Shown: one piece after another, positions 20,674 through 29,059 of the stretch | How the letters are laid out: every line of letters starts with the position of its first letter | How positions within the stretch are numbered: the first letter of the stretch is position 1 | Assembly (NCBI RefSeq): GCF_946479755.1 | Contig: NZ_CAMLHC010000015.1 | Span: 124,001 to 188,000, forward strand | Direction of reading: 5' to 3' | Source of the DNA: an uncultured Chitinophaga sp. | Lineage (GTDB): Bacteria > Bacteroidota > Bacteroidia > Chitinophagales > Chitinophagaceae | DNA length: 64,000 bases | Notes under the pieces: generated by a model | What the model was told of the DNA's origin: nothing | The model's input: the letters and a program-made list of their open reading frames with translations, nothing else | The model's database searches: none | Translations under genes and position numbers: made by a program

Positions 20674-21858
20674 CTATTCCTGCGCCAGTTTCCGCGTATC
20701 GCGGGTACCGGCATACAGTTCGTATTCCAACAAACGGCAGTCAAGCGTACTGTTGTAAAACTCTATCCTGCGCTTGGCCTTGAGGCCTATCTTCTTGGCC
20801 AGGTCCAGGTTACCTGTGAAAATGTAGCCGGTGTAACCGCCGCAGCGTTGTTTCATGAAATCGCCGATACGGCCATAGGTCTCTTCCAATGCGGTGATCT
20901 CCCCGAGGCGCAACCCATACTCCGGGTTCATATACACCACTCCCCCGCCATCGGCCGGCACGGGCGTAGCCGCAAAATCGCATACAGAGAAGGTGATCAG
21001 ATCTGCCACGCCGGCAGCCCTGGCGTTTTTGCGGGCATTTTCCACCGCCTGCGGACTCAGGTCTGTCGCGATGATTTTCAGTTCCGGAACATCCACGATC
21101 TGGCTTTCCAGCCGGCCCCGCTCTTCGAGGTACACCGCTTCATCATAGCCCAACAGGTGCATAAAAGCATAGTTGCTGCGGAAAAGCCCGGGCCGGCTGT
21201 TGGTGGCGATCAGCGCCGCTTCTATGGCCACAGTACCGGAGCCGCACATGGGATTGACAAAAGGAGAACGGCGGTCCCAGCGGGTGGCCAGAATGGTGGC
21301 TGCCGCCAGTCCCTCCAGCATAGGCGCTTTCCCGGGTATCTTGCGGTATCCGTGACGGCCCAGCGAATCACCGGAGGTGTCGATAAATACTTCCGCATGT
21401 TCATTCTTCCAGAACAGGTGCACAACTCCACCGCTCAGCTCAGCGCCGGTGGAAGGACGTTTGCCTGTTTTTTCCCGCATACGGTCTATCACCGCATCTT
21501 TCACCCGCAGGTTGGCGAACATGCTGTTATTGATGGTTTCGTTCTGAACGTTGCTGGTAATGGAGAAATACCCGTCAGCCGGCAGGATCGTTTCCCAGGG
21601 GAAAGATTTTAGTTCTCTGTAGATATCATCGGCGTTGTGCGCTTCAAACTGACGGAGGCTGTATAATACCTGGCTGGCACAGCGCAGGTGTAAATTGAGG
21701 CGGATACATTCGTTGACGGAAGCCTGCAGGCGCACCCCTGTGACAAAAGTTTCTTCAACGGTAAAACCCAGTTCTTTTATTTCCTGTTCGAGGTAAGGTG
21801 TCAGCCGCTTGTGGCAGGTAACCGTTACCGGAGCTTTCTCTGTGTATAAAGACATCAT
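20674..21858 (-). CDS. THUMP-domain class I SAM-dependent RNA methyltransferase
   Basis: 394 aa from the first of two tandem ATGs (21858/21855); the open frame extends to 21891 without added similarity. An N-terminal ferredoxin-like plus THUMP RNA-binding region (about 1-160) precedes a Rossmann methyltransferase with SAM motif NPMCGSGTVAIEAAL and the catalytic motif MNPEYGLRLGE. This is the RlmL/TrmN-type layout (N2-guanine methylation of rRNA or tRNA). The catalytic tetrad is NPEY rather than the usual (D/N)PP(Y/F). Downstream is a convergent hydrolase, upstream an inverted repeat and map. Confidence 0.88.
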   Translation of the reverse strand: MMSLYTEKAPVTVTCHKRLTPYLEQEIKELGFTVEETFVTGVRLQASVNECIRLNLHLRCASQVLYSLRQFEAHNADDIYRELKSFPWETILPADGYFSITSNVQNETINNSMFANLRVKDAVIDRMREKTGKRPSTGAELSGGVVHLFWKNEHAEVFIDTSGDSLGRHGYRKIPGKAPMLEGLAAATILATRWDRRSPFVNPMCGSGTVAIEAALIATNSRPGLFRSNYAFMHLLGYDEAVYLEERGRLESQIVDVPELKIIATDLSPQAVENARKNARAAGVADLITFSVCDFAATPVPADGGGVVYMNPEYGLRLGEITALEETYGRIGDFMKQRCGGYTGYIFTGNLDLAKKIGLKAKRRIEFYNSTLDCRLLEYELYAGTRDTRKLAQE

Positions 21859-21878
21859 CCGGCAAATGTAGCCATTTT

Positions 21879-21940
21879 GATATTTAGACATTTGGTTATT
21901 TAACCATTTGGATATTGAAACAACCAGATGTCTAAATATC
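21879..21940. repeat. A/T-rich intergenic inverted repeat
   Basis: GATATTTAGACATTTGGTT (21879-21897) pairs with 21922-21940 with one mismatch over 19 bp. Inside the left arm a smaller palindrome GGTTATTTAACC begins at 21894. It fills the space between map and the THUMP gene. It is rich in TTTAGA/ATTTGG units and resembles, but is not identical to, the repeats at 34345 and 56841. Confidence 0.75.
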
Positions 21941-21947
21941 CCAATGT

Positions 21948-22706
21948 TTAAATCTCGTTACCTGCGGTGAGGATAATGGGTTCGCCGTCAGTGATCACGA
22001 TGGTATGTTCGTGCTGGGCCACAAATCCGCCTTTATTGCCGATCAGCGTCCAGCCGTCGTTTGCCTGGTTGGCGTAGTTGGAGCGGGTGGAGATAAATGT
22101 TTCCACGGCCACAACGCTGTTTTTACGGAAACGCTCTTTGTTGCGCCGTTCGTAACAGTTGAGAATATCCTCGGGCGCCTCGTGCAGGCCCCTGCCCACG
22201 CCATGTCCGGCGAGGTTACGGATTACAGTAAAACCAGCCTTGGCCGCTTCTTTTTCAATCAGTTTGCCGATGTCAGCTATTTTTACGCCGCCGCGGATAT
22301 TGCGGAGCGCTTTGTACAGGATATTGCGGGAGGCATTGACCAGGGGCAGATGCTGATGCACATCGTTGCCCAGTACAAAAGAACCGCCGTTGTCCGCCCA
22401 GTAGCCGTCCAGCTCCGCAGACACGTCGATATTGACCAGGTCCCCTTCGCGCAGAATTTTTGTTGCGTGCGGAATCCCGTGCGCTATCTCATTGTTGATG
22501 CTGATGCAGGTCCATCCCGGAAAGCCATAGGTAAGCTTCGGAGCGGATTTGGCACCATACTTCCGCAATATCTCCCCTCCGTATTCATCCACCTCTTTTG
22601 CAGACATGCCTGGTTTGGTATAATTGCGCATCTCTTTGAGCGTGATGGCCACCACTTCGCTGATCCGCTTCATTCCTTGTAACTCCGCTTCTGATGTAAT
22701 TGACAT
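21948..22706 (-). CDS. map: Type I methionine aminopeptidase
   Basis: 252 aa from ATG 22706, which is preceded by GAGAAG; an open frame reaches 22781 but the extra 25 residues are not part of the family. It has the pita-bread metallopeptidase residues: GIPHAT for the first active-site His, NIDVSAELDGYWADNG for the two Asp ligands, AGHGVGRGLHEAP for the metal His, and a late EHTIVIT for the last Glu region. It removes the initiator Met from nascent proteins. It sits between the KptA gene and the THUMP gene on the same strand but is spaced, so probably a separate unit. Confidence 0.96.
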   Translation of the reverse strand: MSITSEAELQGMKRISEVVAITLKEMRNYTKPGMSAKEVDEYGGEILRKYGAKSAPKLTYGFPGWTCISINNEIAHGIPHATKILREGDLVNIDVSAELDGYWADNGGSFVLGNDVHQHLPLVNASRNILYKALRNIRGGVKIADIGKLIEKEAAKAGFTVIRNLAGHGVGRGLHEAPEDILNCYERRNKERFRKNSVVAVETFISTRSNYANQANDGWTLIGNKGGFVAQHEHTIVITDGEPIILTAGNEI

Positions 22707-22784
22707 AGCTTCTCTTTTTTGGTCGTAATAAAGGTAGCGAAAGCAGGGCAAACTGTCAAAAGTGGTGACCTGCGTCACCACTTG

Positions 22785-23327
22785 TTAAAATGCGATATAC
22801 TTTACCGGCACATGGTCTGTGAGCCAGACGTTGTTGGCCGACCGGAAAAAGGGAATGCCGTCGCGGAACATGCGGCCGCTGTGGACGGTGAGTATCACCG
22901 GCTGCCCCCTGCGGGCACCGACAGCAGTGGCGGTTTCCCTTTGTTCTGAAAGATGCACATGGTGGCGGCTCATTTTAAGCAGCCCTTCCTCCCGGATGGC
23001 CTGCATGAATTTCCCGACGGTGCCATGATACAGGTATTCGGGCGGCGTTGCCACTTCCAGCGCCAGTTCCACTTTGACGGAATGTCCCTGGTTGGCGCGG
23101 ATACGGGCATGATCGTCACTGAGCGCAAACCGCTGTTTTTCACATTCCGCCACTACCACCAGTAGTTCGTCCATGGTGAAGCGCTGGCCTCTGCGGGCGG
23201 CTTTGCCCATGAGTTCCGGGACATCGGCCCAACCTTGTTCATCCAGTTGGAGGCCGATGGTTTCCGGGCTATGCCGGAGTATGAGACTGAGAAATTTGCT
23301 GATATTTTTTCTTCTTTTTGGGTCCAT
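22785..23327 (-). CDS. kptA: RNA 2'-phosphotransferase, Tpt1/KptA family
   Basis: 180 aa from ATG 23327; a longer open frame overlapping the upstream gene is rejected. The signature residues of the Arg-His-Arg-Arg active site are visible: LRHSPE (R18, H19), the IRANQGH segment (R77), YHGT at 100-103 and RHHVHLS at 121-127. The enzyme moves an RNA 2'-phosphate to NAD+, giving ADP-ribose 1'',2''-cyclic phosphate; some members also ADP-ribosylate 5'-phosphate ends. It is the third gene of an operon with NADAR and PARG, 5 nt after NADAR. No tRNA-splicing ligase is in the window, so the substrate is unclear. Confidence 0.96.
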   Translation of the reverse strand: MDPKRRKNISKFLSLILRHSPETIGLQLDEQGWADVPELMGKAARRGQRFTMDELLVVVAECEKQRFALSDDHARIRANQGHSVKVELALEVATPPEYLYHGTVGKFMQAIREEGLLKMSRHHVHLSEQRETATAVGARRGQPVILTVHSGRMFRDGIPFFRSANNVWLTDHVPVKYIAF

Positions 23328-23332
23328 GATAA

Positions 23333-23875
23333 TTATAGTTTGTCCCTGACTGCCATGAGCGCGTAACCCAACAGGTTCTGGCCTCTCCAGCGCAAGGGAT
23401 TCTCCACATGTTCGTGATCGGATTTCATGCCGATACCCCATATGGTATCCACCGGACTGGCTTCTACCAGTACGCGGTCTTTGGTGTTCATTAAAAATTC
23501 TTTCAGTTTCGGATGCTGGGAAAACTTCAACAGGTTTCCGGCTATCACGATATTGGATTTTTGTTCATCCCAAACGACGGAATCAAACTGGCGTACCTGC
23601 CGGCCCAGCTTTTTCGCTTCCGCGGGCGTTTTGGCTTTCAGTATCCGTTGCAGCGTGGCCTCGTCATTGAACAGGCGGGCTTTTCCGGCCATCATCCAGT
23701 GTTCTGCCGTGGGGTAGGTAATACCGTTTTCCTGGAAAGGCGCTACCCACCACTGACTTAAACAGCTCTGGGTGACGGTCCCGCTGGTGGATTCCCCATG
23801 TCCCCAGAAAAACAGGTATTTGATTTTATCTTTACGCTGATACTTTTCGATCAGCCACTGATTATTATAAGTCAT
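23333..23875 (-). CDS. NADAR-family ADP-ribosyl hydrolase
   Basis: 180 aa. The NADAR (YbiA-like) core is clear: LSQWWVAPF, then a YPTAEHWMMAGKARLFND segment with the Glu and basic residues of the active site, and a late WGIGM. Members are N-glycosidases that act on ribose linked to bases; several remove ADP-ribose from guanine and so reverse DarT-type modification. Its ATG overlaps the 3' end of the PARG gene by 11 nt, and the KptA gene begins 5 nt after its stop, so all three are co-translated. No DarT toxin is visible in this window. Confidence 0.94.
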   Translation of the reverse strand: MTYNNQWLIEKYQRKDKIKYLFFWGHGESTSGTVTQSCLSQWWVAPFQENGITYPTAEHWMMAGKARLFNDEATLQRILKAKTPAEAKKLGRQVRQFDSVVWDEQKSNIVIAGNLLKFSQHPKLKEFLMNTKDRVLVEASPVDTIWGIGMKSDHEHVENPLRWRGQNLLGYALMAVRDKL

Positions 23876-24716
23876 GGTTTGTCAGTTTGTTTTTAAATGT
23901 ACGGATCGTGTCTTGTTTCTCTATATTGTCATACACGGCAAACACCACCCTGGAAAAACGGTGACGGAAAGTATCACTGTTCAGCAGTGCAGCGAACCCT
24001 CCGGCCACATCTTCTTTGTCATTACGGAATACGCCACAGCCCCAGGCGCCGAGTATCAGGGTGGTTTGCTGTTGCGCTGCTGCTAAGGAAAGTAGTTTTT
24101 CCATTCTCCCCAGCATGACCGGCTTGATACGGCTTATATTTTCCGGTTCATTGTCTTCCACGGCGCCGGCGTTGACGGCCGGTGCGGTGATCACAGATAC
24201 CGTATAATAGTCTTCCAGCAGTTGATCTGCATCGTTGCGAAAGACCGGCACCAGCGGCGAATAGATCATGTGATCAGTATAAAGGCAGCTGCCGTGGCCC
24301 CTGTTGATCTGATACATCTCACTTTTTTGTTGCAGACAGGTATACAGTCCACTGGCCCGCGCCAGCGCTTCTTCCTGTGCATGCGCCCCTTTAAGGAAGC
24401 CTCCGCCGGGATTTTTAGCGGATGCAAAATTCAGGCAACATACGTTTTGCTGTTTCTCCTTTACCACCAGGCGATAGGCGGCGGCGTAGGTGCTTTCTCC
24501 CGTCACTTCAATGATACCTTCGTGTTGGGCAGATTGCTTATCGCGCTGCCGGAATACTGTTTCAAAATCTTCCGGCCGGTACAGCACCGTGTTACCGGCG
24601 GCATATTGCAGGGCGGACTGAATGCTGACTGTTTTTCCGTGGGGATTAACATAATGGCCATTGGTCAGGATATCCAATGTTTCCCAGGCGGTTTTCGCCC
24701 TTGTTTGTTTTTTCAT
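23865..24716 (-). CDS. Bacterial-type poly(ADP-ribose) glycohydrolase (TIGR02452 macrodomain)
   Basis: 283 aa from ATG 24716; an open frame to 24758 adds nothing recognisable. The PARG signature GGG-x7-QEE is exact: GGGFLKGAHAQEE at 104-116. A later ILGAWGCGVFRND is the macrodomain diphosphate-binding loop, and NVCCLNFASAKNPG precedes the catalytic loop. It hydrolyses ADP-ribose linkages. It is the first gene of a tight operon with NADAR and KptA. The neighbours point to handling of ADP-ribosylated RNA, DNA or small molecules rather than classic protein poly-ADP-ribose, but this is an inference. Confidence 0.93.
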   Translation of the reverse strand: MKKQTRAKTAWETLDILTNGHYVNPHGKTVSIQSALQYAAGNTVLYRPEDFETVFRQRDKQSAQHEGIIEVTGESTYAAAYRLVVKEKQQNVCCLNFASAKNPGGGFLKGAHAQEEALARASGLYTCLQQKSEMYQINRGHGSCLYTDHMIYSPLVPVFRNDADQLLEDYYTVSVITAPAVNAGAVEDNEPENISRIKPVMLGRMEKLLSLAAAQQQTTLILGAWGCGVFRNDKEDVAGGFAALLNSDTFRHRFSRVVFAVYDNIEKQDTIRTFKNKLTNHDL

Positions 24717-24935
24717 CTTATCATCTTTTATACACCAGGTAATTGAAAGCACATCCATGGGGTTCCACTTCCTATGCTGATGTTTTTGTTTACGTCATTC
24801 TGACGCAAAGTAACAGTAATTTATTTTAACTGACAATAATTTTTTCTTTTGGGACGGATGAGGGGTTGTTTTGCGCTAACGGGGAGGCATAACCAGGCAG
24901 TCGGAAATATATTTTTGCATTGACGGAAAGACATA

Positions 24936-24961
24936 AAAAGCCCCGCCTTGCATGGCAAGGC
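24936..24961 (-). terminator. Terminator of the cytochrome c lipoprotein gene
   Basis: Stem GCCTTGC (24945-24951) with GCAAGGC (24955-24961), 3-nt loop. On the minus strand it is followed by GGGGCTTTTT. It lies 24 nt past the gene at 24985. Confidence 0.75.
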
Positions 24962-24984
24962 ATAAAAAAACATCCATGCAGTCT

Positions 24985-26409
24985 TCAATGTTGTACAGGA
25001 GCAGGAGCGGCAGGCAACCGCGGGCCACAGCCACAGTCCACGCTTACCGGCCTGAGGACCTTCAACTGGCCAGGCAGGGAGTCTACATTTTTTGAAGCAA
25101 CGATATTTTTCACCGGCATCGTCTGCTGCTTTTCAGACCATTCTTTAAAGGCAGCGGGGCTGCCGATTTCCGGGGAAATACTCAGCTGTTGGGATCGTTG
25201 TATCTTAAAGCCGGTTTTAGCAAAGAACGTAATACCTGCCTTTTCGCCCAACGCCACAATCCACGCCTGCCGGCCAATGGGCATTAAAGGTGCTTCATCA
25301 TCACCAAAACTATAACCATCCGCGATTCCGTCTACCGGTTCTCCTTTTACGGACACCCGCAGCGTAGGAATTGTCAGGAACAATTGTACGTCATTCTTGT
25401 ACGGACCATCTACTGTAACAGTTAAACGTACTTTCTCTACTCCTGGCACGTCTCTCAACAGCATATCCAGATTGTGCCATCCGAATGCGGTAATGACCAT
25501 GTTGTAATAAACATCTCCGTAGCTACCACTTGTGTCTGTCGGACCAGGCGACATCTGTTTTTGAGGCATCAACAAGGTCCATTGAGCTGTCACATATCGG
25601 CGGCAGGAATCTTTAGCTGCCAACATGTGCTGATAACCTTCAGGGTCTTTTTGTTTACTTACCTGATCTATATAAAGACAGATACTCTCCAGATCGGCAT
25701 CTGTTAAGGCCAGAAACAGCGTCATGACCGTCTTGTTATAATCATTAAACAGGCAATTGGCTTCAGGATCCCTACTACCGATGACCGCCGCGCTGTTGCG
25801 AATAAAAGCGTAGAGCCACCGCCGGTCACGACGCGCAGTGACATGAATTAAAGCAGGCCCTGTCAGCTTTTTTTCTATCATGTGGCAGCTCTCACAATTC
25901 TGCCGCATAATTGTTTTGGCATTGTCCAACTGATCTTGCAGTGGTTGTCGCGGAAGTGGTTGTGGATTAGTCCAGTTAATATTCCCTGCTTCGTCCTCTA
26001 CACCGGTATAATGCATCATGCCTTCCTGTAAGAAAACAGTGGGAACTTCCACCCGTAGCGGTTTCAGCAATTGGGCGCCGCTGTTATCTGCCGGACGGAT
26101 GTTGATCATGCCGCCACTACTCAGCAACTGACGGTCGCTTATTGTTTGAATACCAGCCACCAGCATTTCTCCTACTTCATATACTTCTGTAATTTCCAGT
26201 TGCACAACGTTCCCATCCGACCGGATGGCGTTTGCTGGAATATGAATCCGGGCGCCCTTACCGGTTACCAGCACCGTATCCTTCACAGTGTTGACTGAAA
26301 AGTGCTCGGCCGAGGGCTTTTCCAGTAGTGAAAAATGGGGATTACCGGGTGGATTGCAGGCGTAGCAGCCCCACAACAGGAGCACTGAAAAGCATAACTG
26401 TCGAATCAT
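24985..26409 (-). CDS. Lipoprotein with ZU5-like and cytochrome c domains
   Basis: 474 aa from ATG 26409; a start at 26448 (487 aa) is possible, but M14 gives a better signal sequence, MIRQLCFSVLLLWGCYAC, with lipobox-like cysteines. Residues about 40-150 resemble a ZU5-type beta domain (GARIHIPANAI..., LLSSGGMINI). A single haem-c motif CESCH (about 172-176 from this start) opens a mono-haem cytochrome c domain. The C-terminal 200 residues are a beta-rich region of unknown type. It is probably an envelope electron-transfer or sensor protein. No operon partner; upstream is the divergent ohr gene. Confidence 0.7.
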   Translation of the reverse strand: MIRQLCFSVLLLWGCYACNPPGNPHFSLLEKPSAEHFSVNTVKDTVLVTGKGARIHIPANAIRSDGNVVQLEITEVYEVGEMLVAGIQTISDRQLLSSGGMINIRPADNSGAQLLKPLRVEVPTVFLQEGMMHYTGVEDEAGNINWTNPQPLPRQPLQDQLDNAKTIMRQNCESCHMIEKKLTGPALIHVTARRDRRWLYAFIRNSAAVIGSRDPEANCLFNDYNKTVMTLFLALTDADLESICLYIDQVSKQKDPEGYQHMLAAKDSCRRYVTAQWTLLMPQKQMSPGPTDTSGSYGDVYYNMVITAFGWHNLDMLLRDVPGVEKVRLTVTVDGPYKNDVQLFLTIPTLRVSVKGEPVDGIADGYSFGDDEAPLMPIGRQAWIVALGEKAGITFFAKTGFKIQRSQQLSISPEIGSPAAFKEWSEKQQTMPVKNIVASKNVDSLPGQLKVLRPVSVDCGCGPRLPAAPAPVQH

Positions 26410-26465
26410 AGGCTTCAGGATAAATGATGGTAAAAATAACTTATTCATCCTCCCGGAAAAAAATA

Positions 26466-26497
26466 TTTGGATTTAAATTGTACACAATTTAATTTTA
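26466..26497 (+). promoter_or_regulatory. OhrR-type promoter/operator of ohr
   Basis: TTTG (26466-26469), 20 nt, then TAATTTTA (26490-26497) forms a promoter with an imperfect -7. The inverted repeat AAATTGT-AC-ACAATTT (26475-26490) lies between the two elements. Its AATTGT half-site resembles known OhrR operators. Confidence 0.72.
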
Positions 26498-26517
26498 CAC
26501 TATTAAAATAAGTTAAC

Positions 26518-26943
26518 ATGACGATCACAGAGACTATTTATACAGCGCAGGCTACTGCCACCGGTGGCAGAAACGGACATGTCAGCACCGATGACGGCGT
26601 GCTGGACCTCGAAGTAAGGATGCCCACTGCTATGGGTGGCCATGGTGGCGCTTATACCAATCCTGAGCAATTATTTGCCGCCGGTTATGCCGCCTGTTTT
26701 GACAGCGCGCTGAACCTGGTTATCCGGACACAGCGGATACAGACGGGCACCACCAGCGTTACGGCAGAAGTTAGCCTTGGCAAGAACAATGCAGGCGGTT
26801 ATGGGTTATCTGTTAAGCTACGGGTACAAATTCCGGGTACGGACCGGCAGGTGGCCCAGGAACTGGTGGAAAAAGCGCACCAGGTATGTCCTTATTCGTT
26901 AGCTACCCGTGGTAATATTACCGTTGACCTTGAAGTGATTTAA
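26518..26943 (+). CDS. ohr: Organic hydroperoxide resistance protein (Ohr)
   Basis: 141 aa OsmC/Ohr thiol peroxidase. The catalytic pair is visible: the first Cys in GYAACFDSAL and the second in HQVCPYSLATRGN, with the Ohr-type NPEQLFAAGYAACF context. It reduces organic hydroperoxides, usually with lipoylated proteins as donor. It begins a three-gene unit with the PfpI-like gene 11 nt downstream and OhrR after it. A strong OhrR-like operator lies in its promoter. Confidence 0.96.
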   Translation: MTITETIYTAQATATGGRNGHVSTDDGVLDLEVRMPTAMGGHGGAYTNPEQLFAAGYAACFDSALNLVIRTQRIQTGTTSVTAEVSLGKNNAGGYGLSVKLRVQIPGTDRQVAQELVEKAHQVCPYSLATRGNITVDLEVI

Positions 26944-26954
26944 ATCGTTTTTTT

Positions 26955-27632
26955 ATGAAAGTATTAATTGTGCTTACCTCCCACGACACACTGGGTAATA
27001 CCGGGGAGAAGACAGGATTCTGGATAGAGGAATTTGCTGCGCCTTACTATGCGCTGGCAGATGCCGGCGCTGAGGTGACCATTGCCTCACCGAAGGGCGG
27101 ACAGCCGCCTATTGACCCGAAAAGCGCGCTGCCGGATTTTCAGACGCCGGCCACGCAGCGGTTCAACGACGACGAAGCGTTGCGGCACAAACTGGCGCAT
27201 ACTGCCAAGCTCAATGAAGTGGCTGCAGATGATTATGACGCGGTCTTTTATCCCGGCGGCCACGGACCACTGTGGGACCTCGCCAACGACCCGGTATCCA
27301 TTGCGCTGATTGAGACATTTTACCAACAGCACAAACCTGTGGCCTTCGTGTGTCACGCACCGGGCGTGCTGAACAAAGTGAAAGCGCCCAACGGCGAGCC
27401 GCTGGTAAAAGGCAAAGAAGTAACGGGATTCAGCAATACCGAAGAAGAAGCCGTGCAGCTGACCAAAGTAGTACCCTTCCTGGTGGAAGATGAACTAAAA
27501 AAGAACGGCGGCATTTACAGCAAAGAGAAAGACTGGCATTCCTATGCTATCAGGGACGGACTGCTGATTACCGGTCAGAACCCTGCATCCTCCGAAGAAG
27601 TAGCCCGTATTTTACTGGAAACATTGGCGTAG
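26955..27632 (+). CDS. DJ-1/PfpI-family protein (type 1 glutamine amidotransferase-like)
   Basis: 225 aa. The nucleophile elbow is FVCHAPGVL (Cys and His), and a DAVFYPGGHGPLWDL segment lies upstream, as in the HchA/Hsp31 and class-I GAT-like glyoxalase III group. Members are glyoxalases, chaperones or deglycases for carbonyl stress. Lying between ohr and ohrR suggests co-induction with peroxide stress. No glutaminase partner is present, so amidotransferase activity is unlikely. Confidence 0.88.
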   Translation: MKVLIVLTSHDTLGNTGEKTGFWIEEFAAPYYALADAGAEVTIASPKGGQPPIDPKSALPDFQTPATQRFNDDEALRHKLAHTAKLNEVAADDYDAVFYPGGHGPLWDLANDPVSIALIETFYQQHKPVAFVCHAPGVLNKVKAPNGEPLVKGKEVTGFSNTEEEAVQLTKVVPFLVEDELKKNGGIYSKEKDWHSYAIRDGLLITGQNPASSEEVARILLETLA

Positions 27633-27655
27633 TTTTGTGTTGTAAATTGCGAACA

Positions 27656-28093
27656 TTGAAACAGCTCAAATTCTCCCATCAACTTTGTTTTCCGATATAC
27701 GCCTTATCGCGACTGATCACCTCCCACTATCAGCCATTGCTGGGTGAGCTGGACCTCACCTATCCGCAATACCTGGTGATGTTGCTGCTATGGGAGCATC
27801 AGTCTATGAATGTAAAAACCCTCGGAGAAACGCTGATGCTGGATTCCGGTACTTTAACGCCGTTGCTGAAACGGCTGGAGGCCAAGAAACTGATCAAACG
27901 GGTACGCAGCAGAGAAGATGAACGGGTGGTCAACATTCAGCTGACCCCACAGGGCGTGGCCCTGGAGCAACAGGCAGCAGAGATCCCGCTTCGCCTGGCA
28001 GACAGCCTGGGTGTTACCCCCGCAGAAGTACAGGAGTTAAAAGATGCTATCACTCCCCTGTTATACCGGTTGAAACCCGCGCTGAAGTGCTAA
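27656..28093 (+). CDS. ohrR: OhrR-type MarR-family peroxide-sensing repressor
   Basis: About 146 aa with a TTG start at 27656; another TTG at 27635 extends it by 7 residues. No in-frame ATG fits. The N terminus contains HQLCFPIYALSRL, the reactive Cys segment of OhrR. The winged helix-turn-helix (about 45-100) ends in a DSGTLTPLLKRLEAKKLI recognition region with a basic REDERVV wing. It should bind the operator before ohr and release on Cys oxidation. It is the last gene of the ohr unit. Confidence 0.9.
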   Translation: MKQLKFSHQLCFPIYALSRLITSHYQPLLGELDLTYPQYLVMLLLWEHQSMNVKTLGETLMLDSGTLTPLLKRLEAKKLIKRVRSREDERVVNIQLTPQGVALEQQAAEIPLRLADSLGVTPAEVQELKDAITPLLYRLKPALKC

Positions 28094-28262
28094 AGAAAAA
28101 AGCGTACAGCCAGCAGCGTTATACACATAATATGCTCCAACTGTCCTTGTTATAAAAATAACCTGTCCGTCAAACCTCCATTTCATAATATTTTTACGTA
28201 TTTTGTTGTTATTACAAAAGCGTAGAAATCCTATTTGTCCACCTAACGCTTCCAATGAACAG

Positions 28263-29036
28263 ATGCAACAGAAACAAGTTCCGTTGTCTGCTGCCGACGC
28301 TCAACTGCTGAAAGAACTGGAGATTATCCCGGGCACGTATGAAAAAACTGTCTGTAGCGGGCATCTGGTGAGATTGGAACTCGCCGAAAACCATACCCTC
28401 CGTTATTATTTTGAAGATGGTCAGTTCGTACAGGCCTTCCCGTTATTGCCTGTCAACGGCACTGCTGCGTTGCCGCAGTTGACCGGTGTAACAGGACTGG
28501 TGCATCAGCCGGTACGGCTGGAAACCGTCCGCAGTGGTGAACATACCTGGCTGTTGCCCAAAGTATGGTATGAGGCCCATCCCGCCCTTTTGCAGGAACA
28601 GCCGATGCTCACGGCCGCCCGCTCTTCGTTGCTGAAAGACACAGGGCTGGTAGCGCTGGTCTTTGCACTTATTCTCTTCGTATTGTTTTACGTGATCGGT
28701 ATGCCGGACCGTTTCAGCACACCCGCCGTGTTGCTGGGCTGGACACCACCCGCCATTGTAGTCGGCGCCGGGTTGTGTTTTATGGTCAGAAGATACCAGC
28801 ACTATCTGAAAAGCATCACCCACCGGGCACTCATCCGGGGCATCGTCACCGAACAGCTGCAGGGTGTTATCAATGACCGCAGCTATACCTGGTACCGCAT
28901 CGGGGCACGTGCATTTTACAGTGCAGAGGTGCTGCCGGCAGGTCCGGGACAGCCCCTGCAACTGACCATCATCACCGCCCGCGACGGATCCCAGGCTTTT
29001 CGCTTCCACCTGCAACAAGAATCTGCGGCCATTTAA
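28263..29036 (+). CDS. Hypothetical membrane protein
   Basis: 257 aa from ATG 28263; a TTG at 28203 opens 20 residues earlier but with poor context. It has an N-terminal soluble domain, two predicted transmembrane helices (about residues 125-147 and 158-178 from this start; GLVALVFALILFVLFYVIG and then PPAIVVGAGLCFMV), and a C-terminal soluble region. I recognise no family. It ends 23 nt before a MarR gene on the same strand, which may be co-transcribed or may control it. Confidence 0.65.
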   Translation: MQQKQVPLSAADAQLLKELEIIPGTYEKTVCSGHLVRLELAENHTLRYYFEDGQFVQAFPLLPVNGTAALPQLTGVTGLVHQPVRLETVRSGEHTWLLPKVWYEAHPALLQEQPMLTAARSSLLKDTGLVALVFALILFVLFYVIGMPDRFSTPAVLLGWTPPAIVVGAGLCFMVRRYQHYLKSITHRALIRGIVTEQLQGVINDRSYTWYRIGARAFYSAEVLPAGPGQPLQLTIITARDGSQAFRFHLQQESAAI

Positions 29037-29059
29037 AAGCGTCTGCTTATTTTCGCTGT

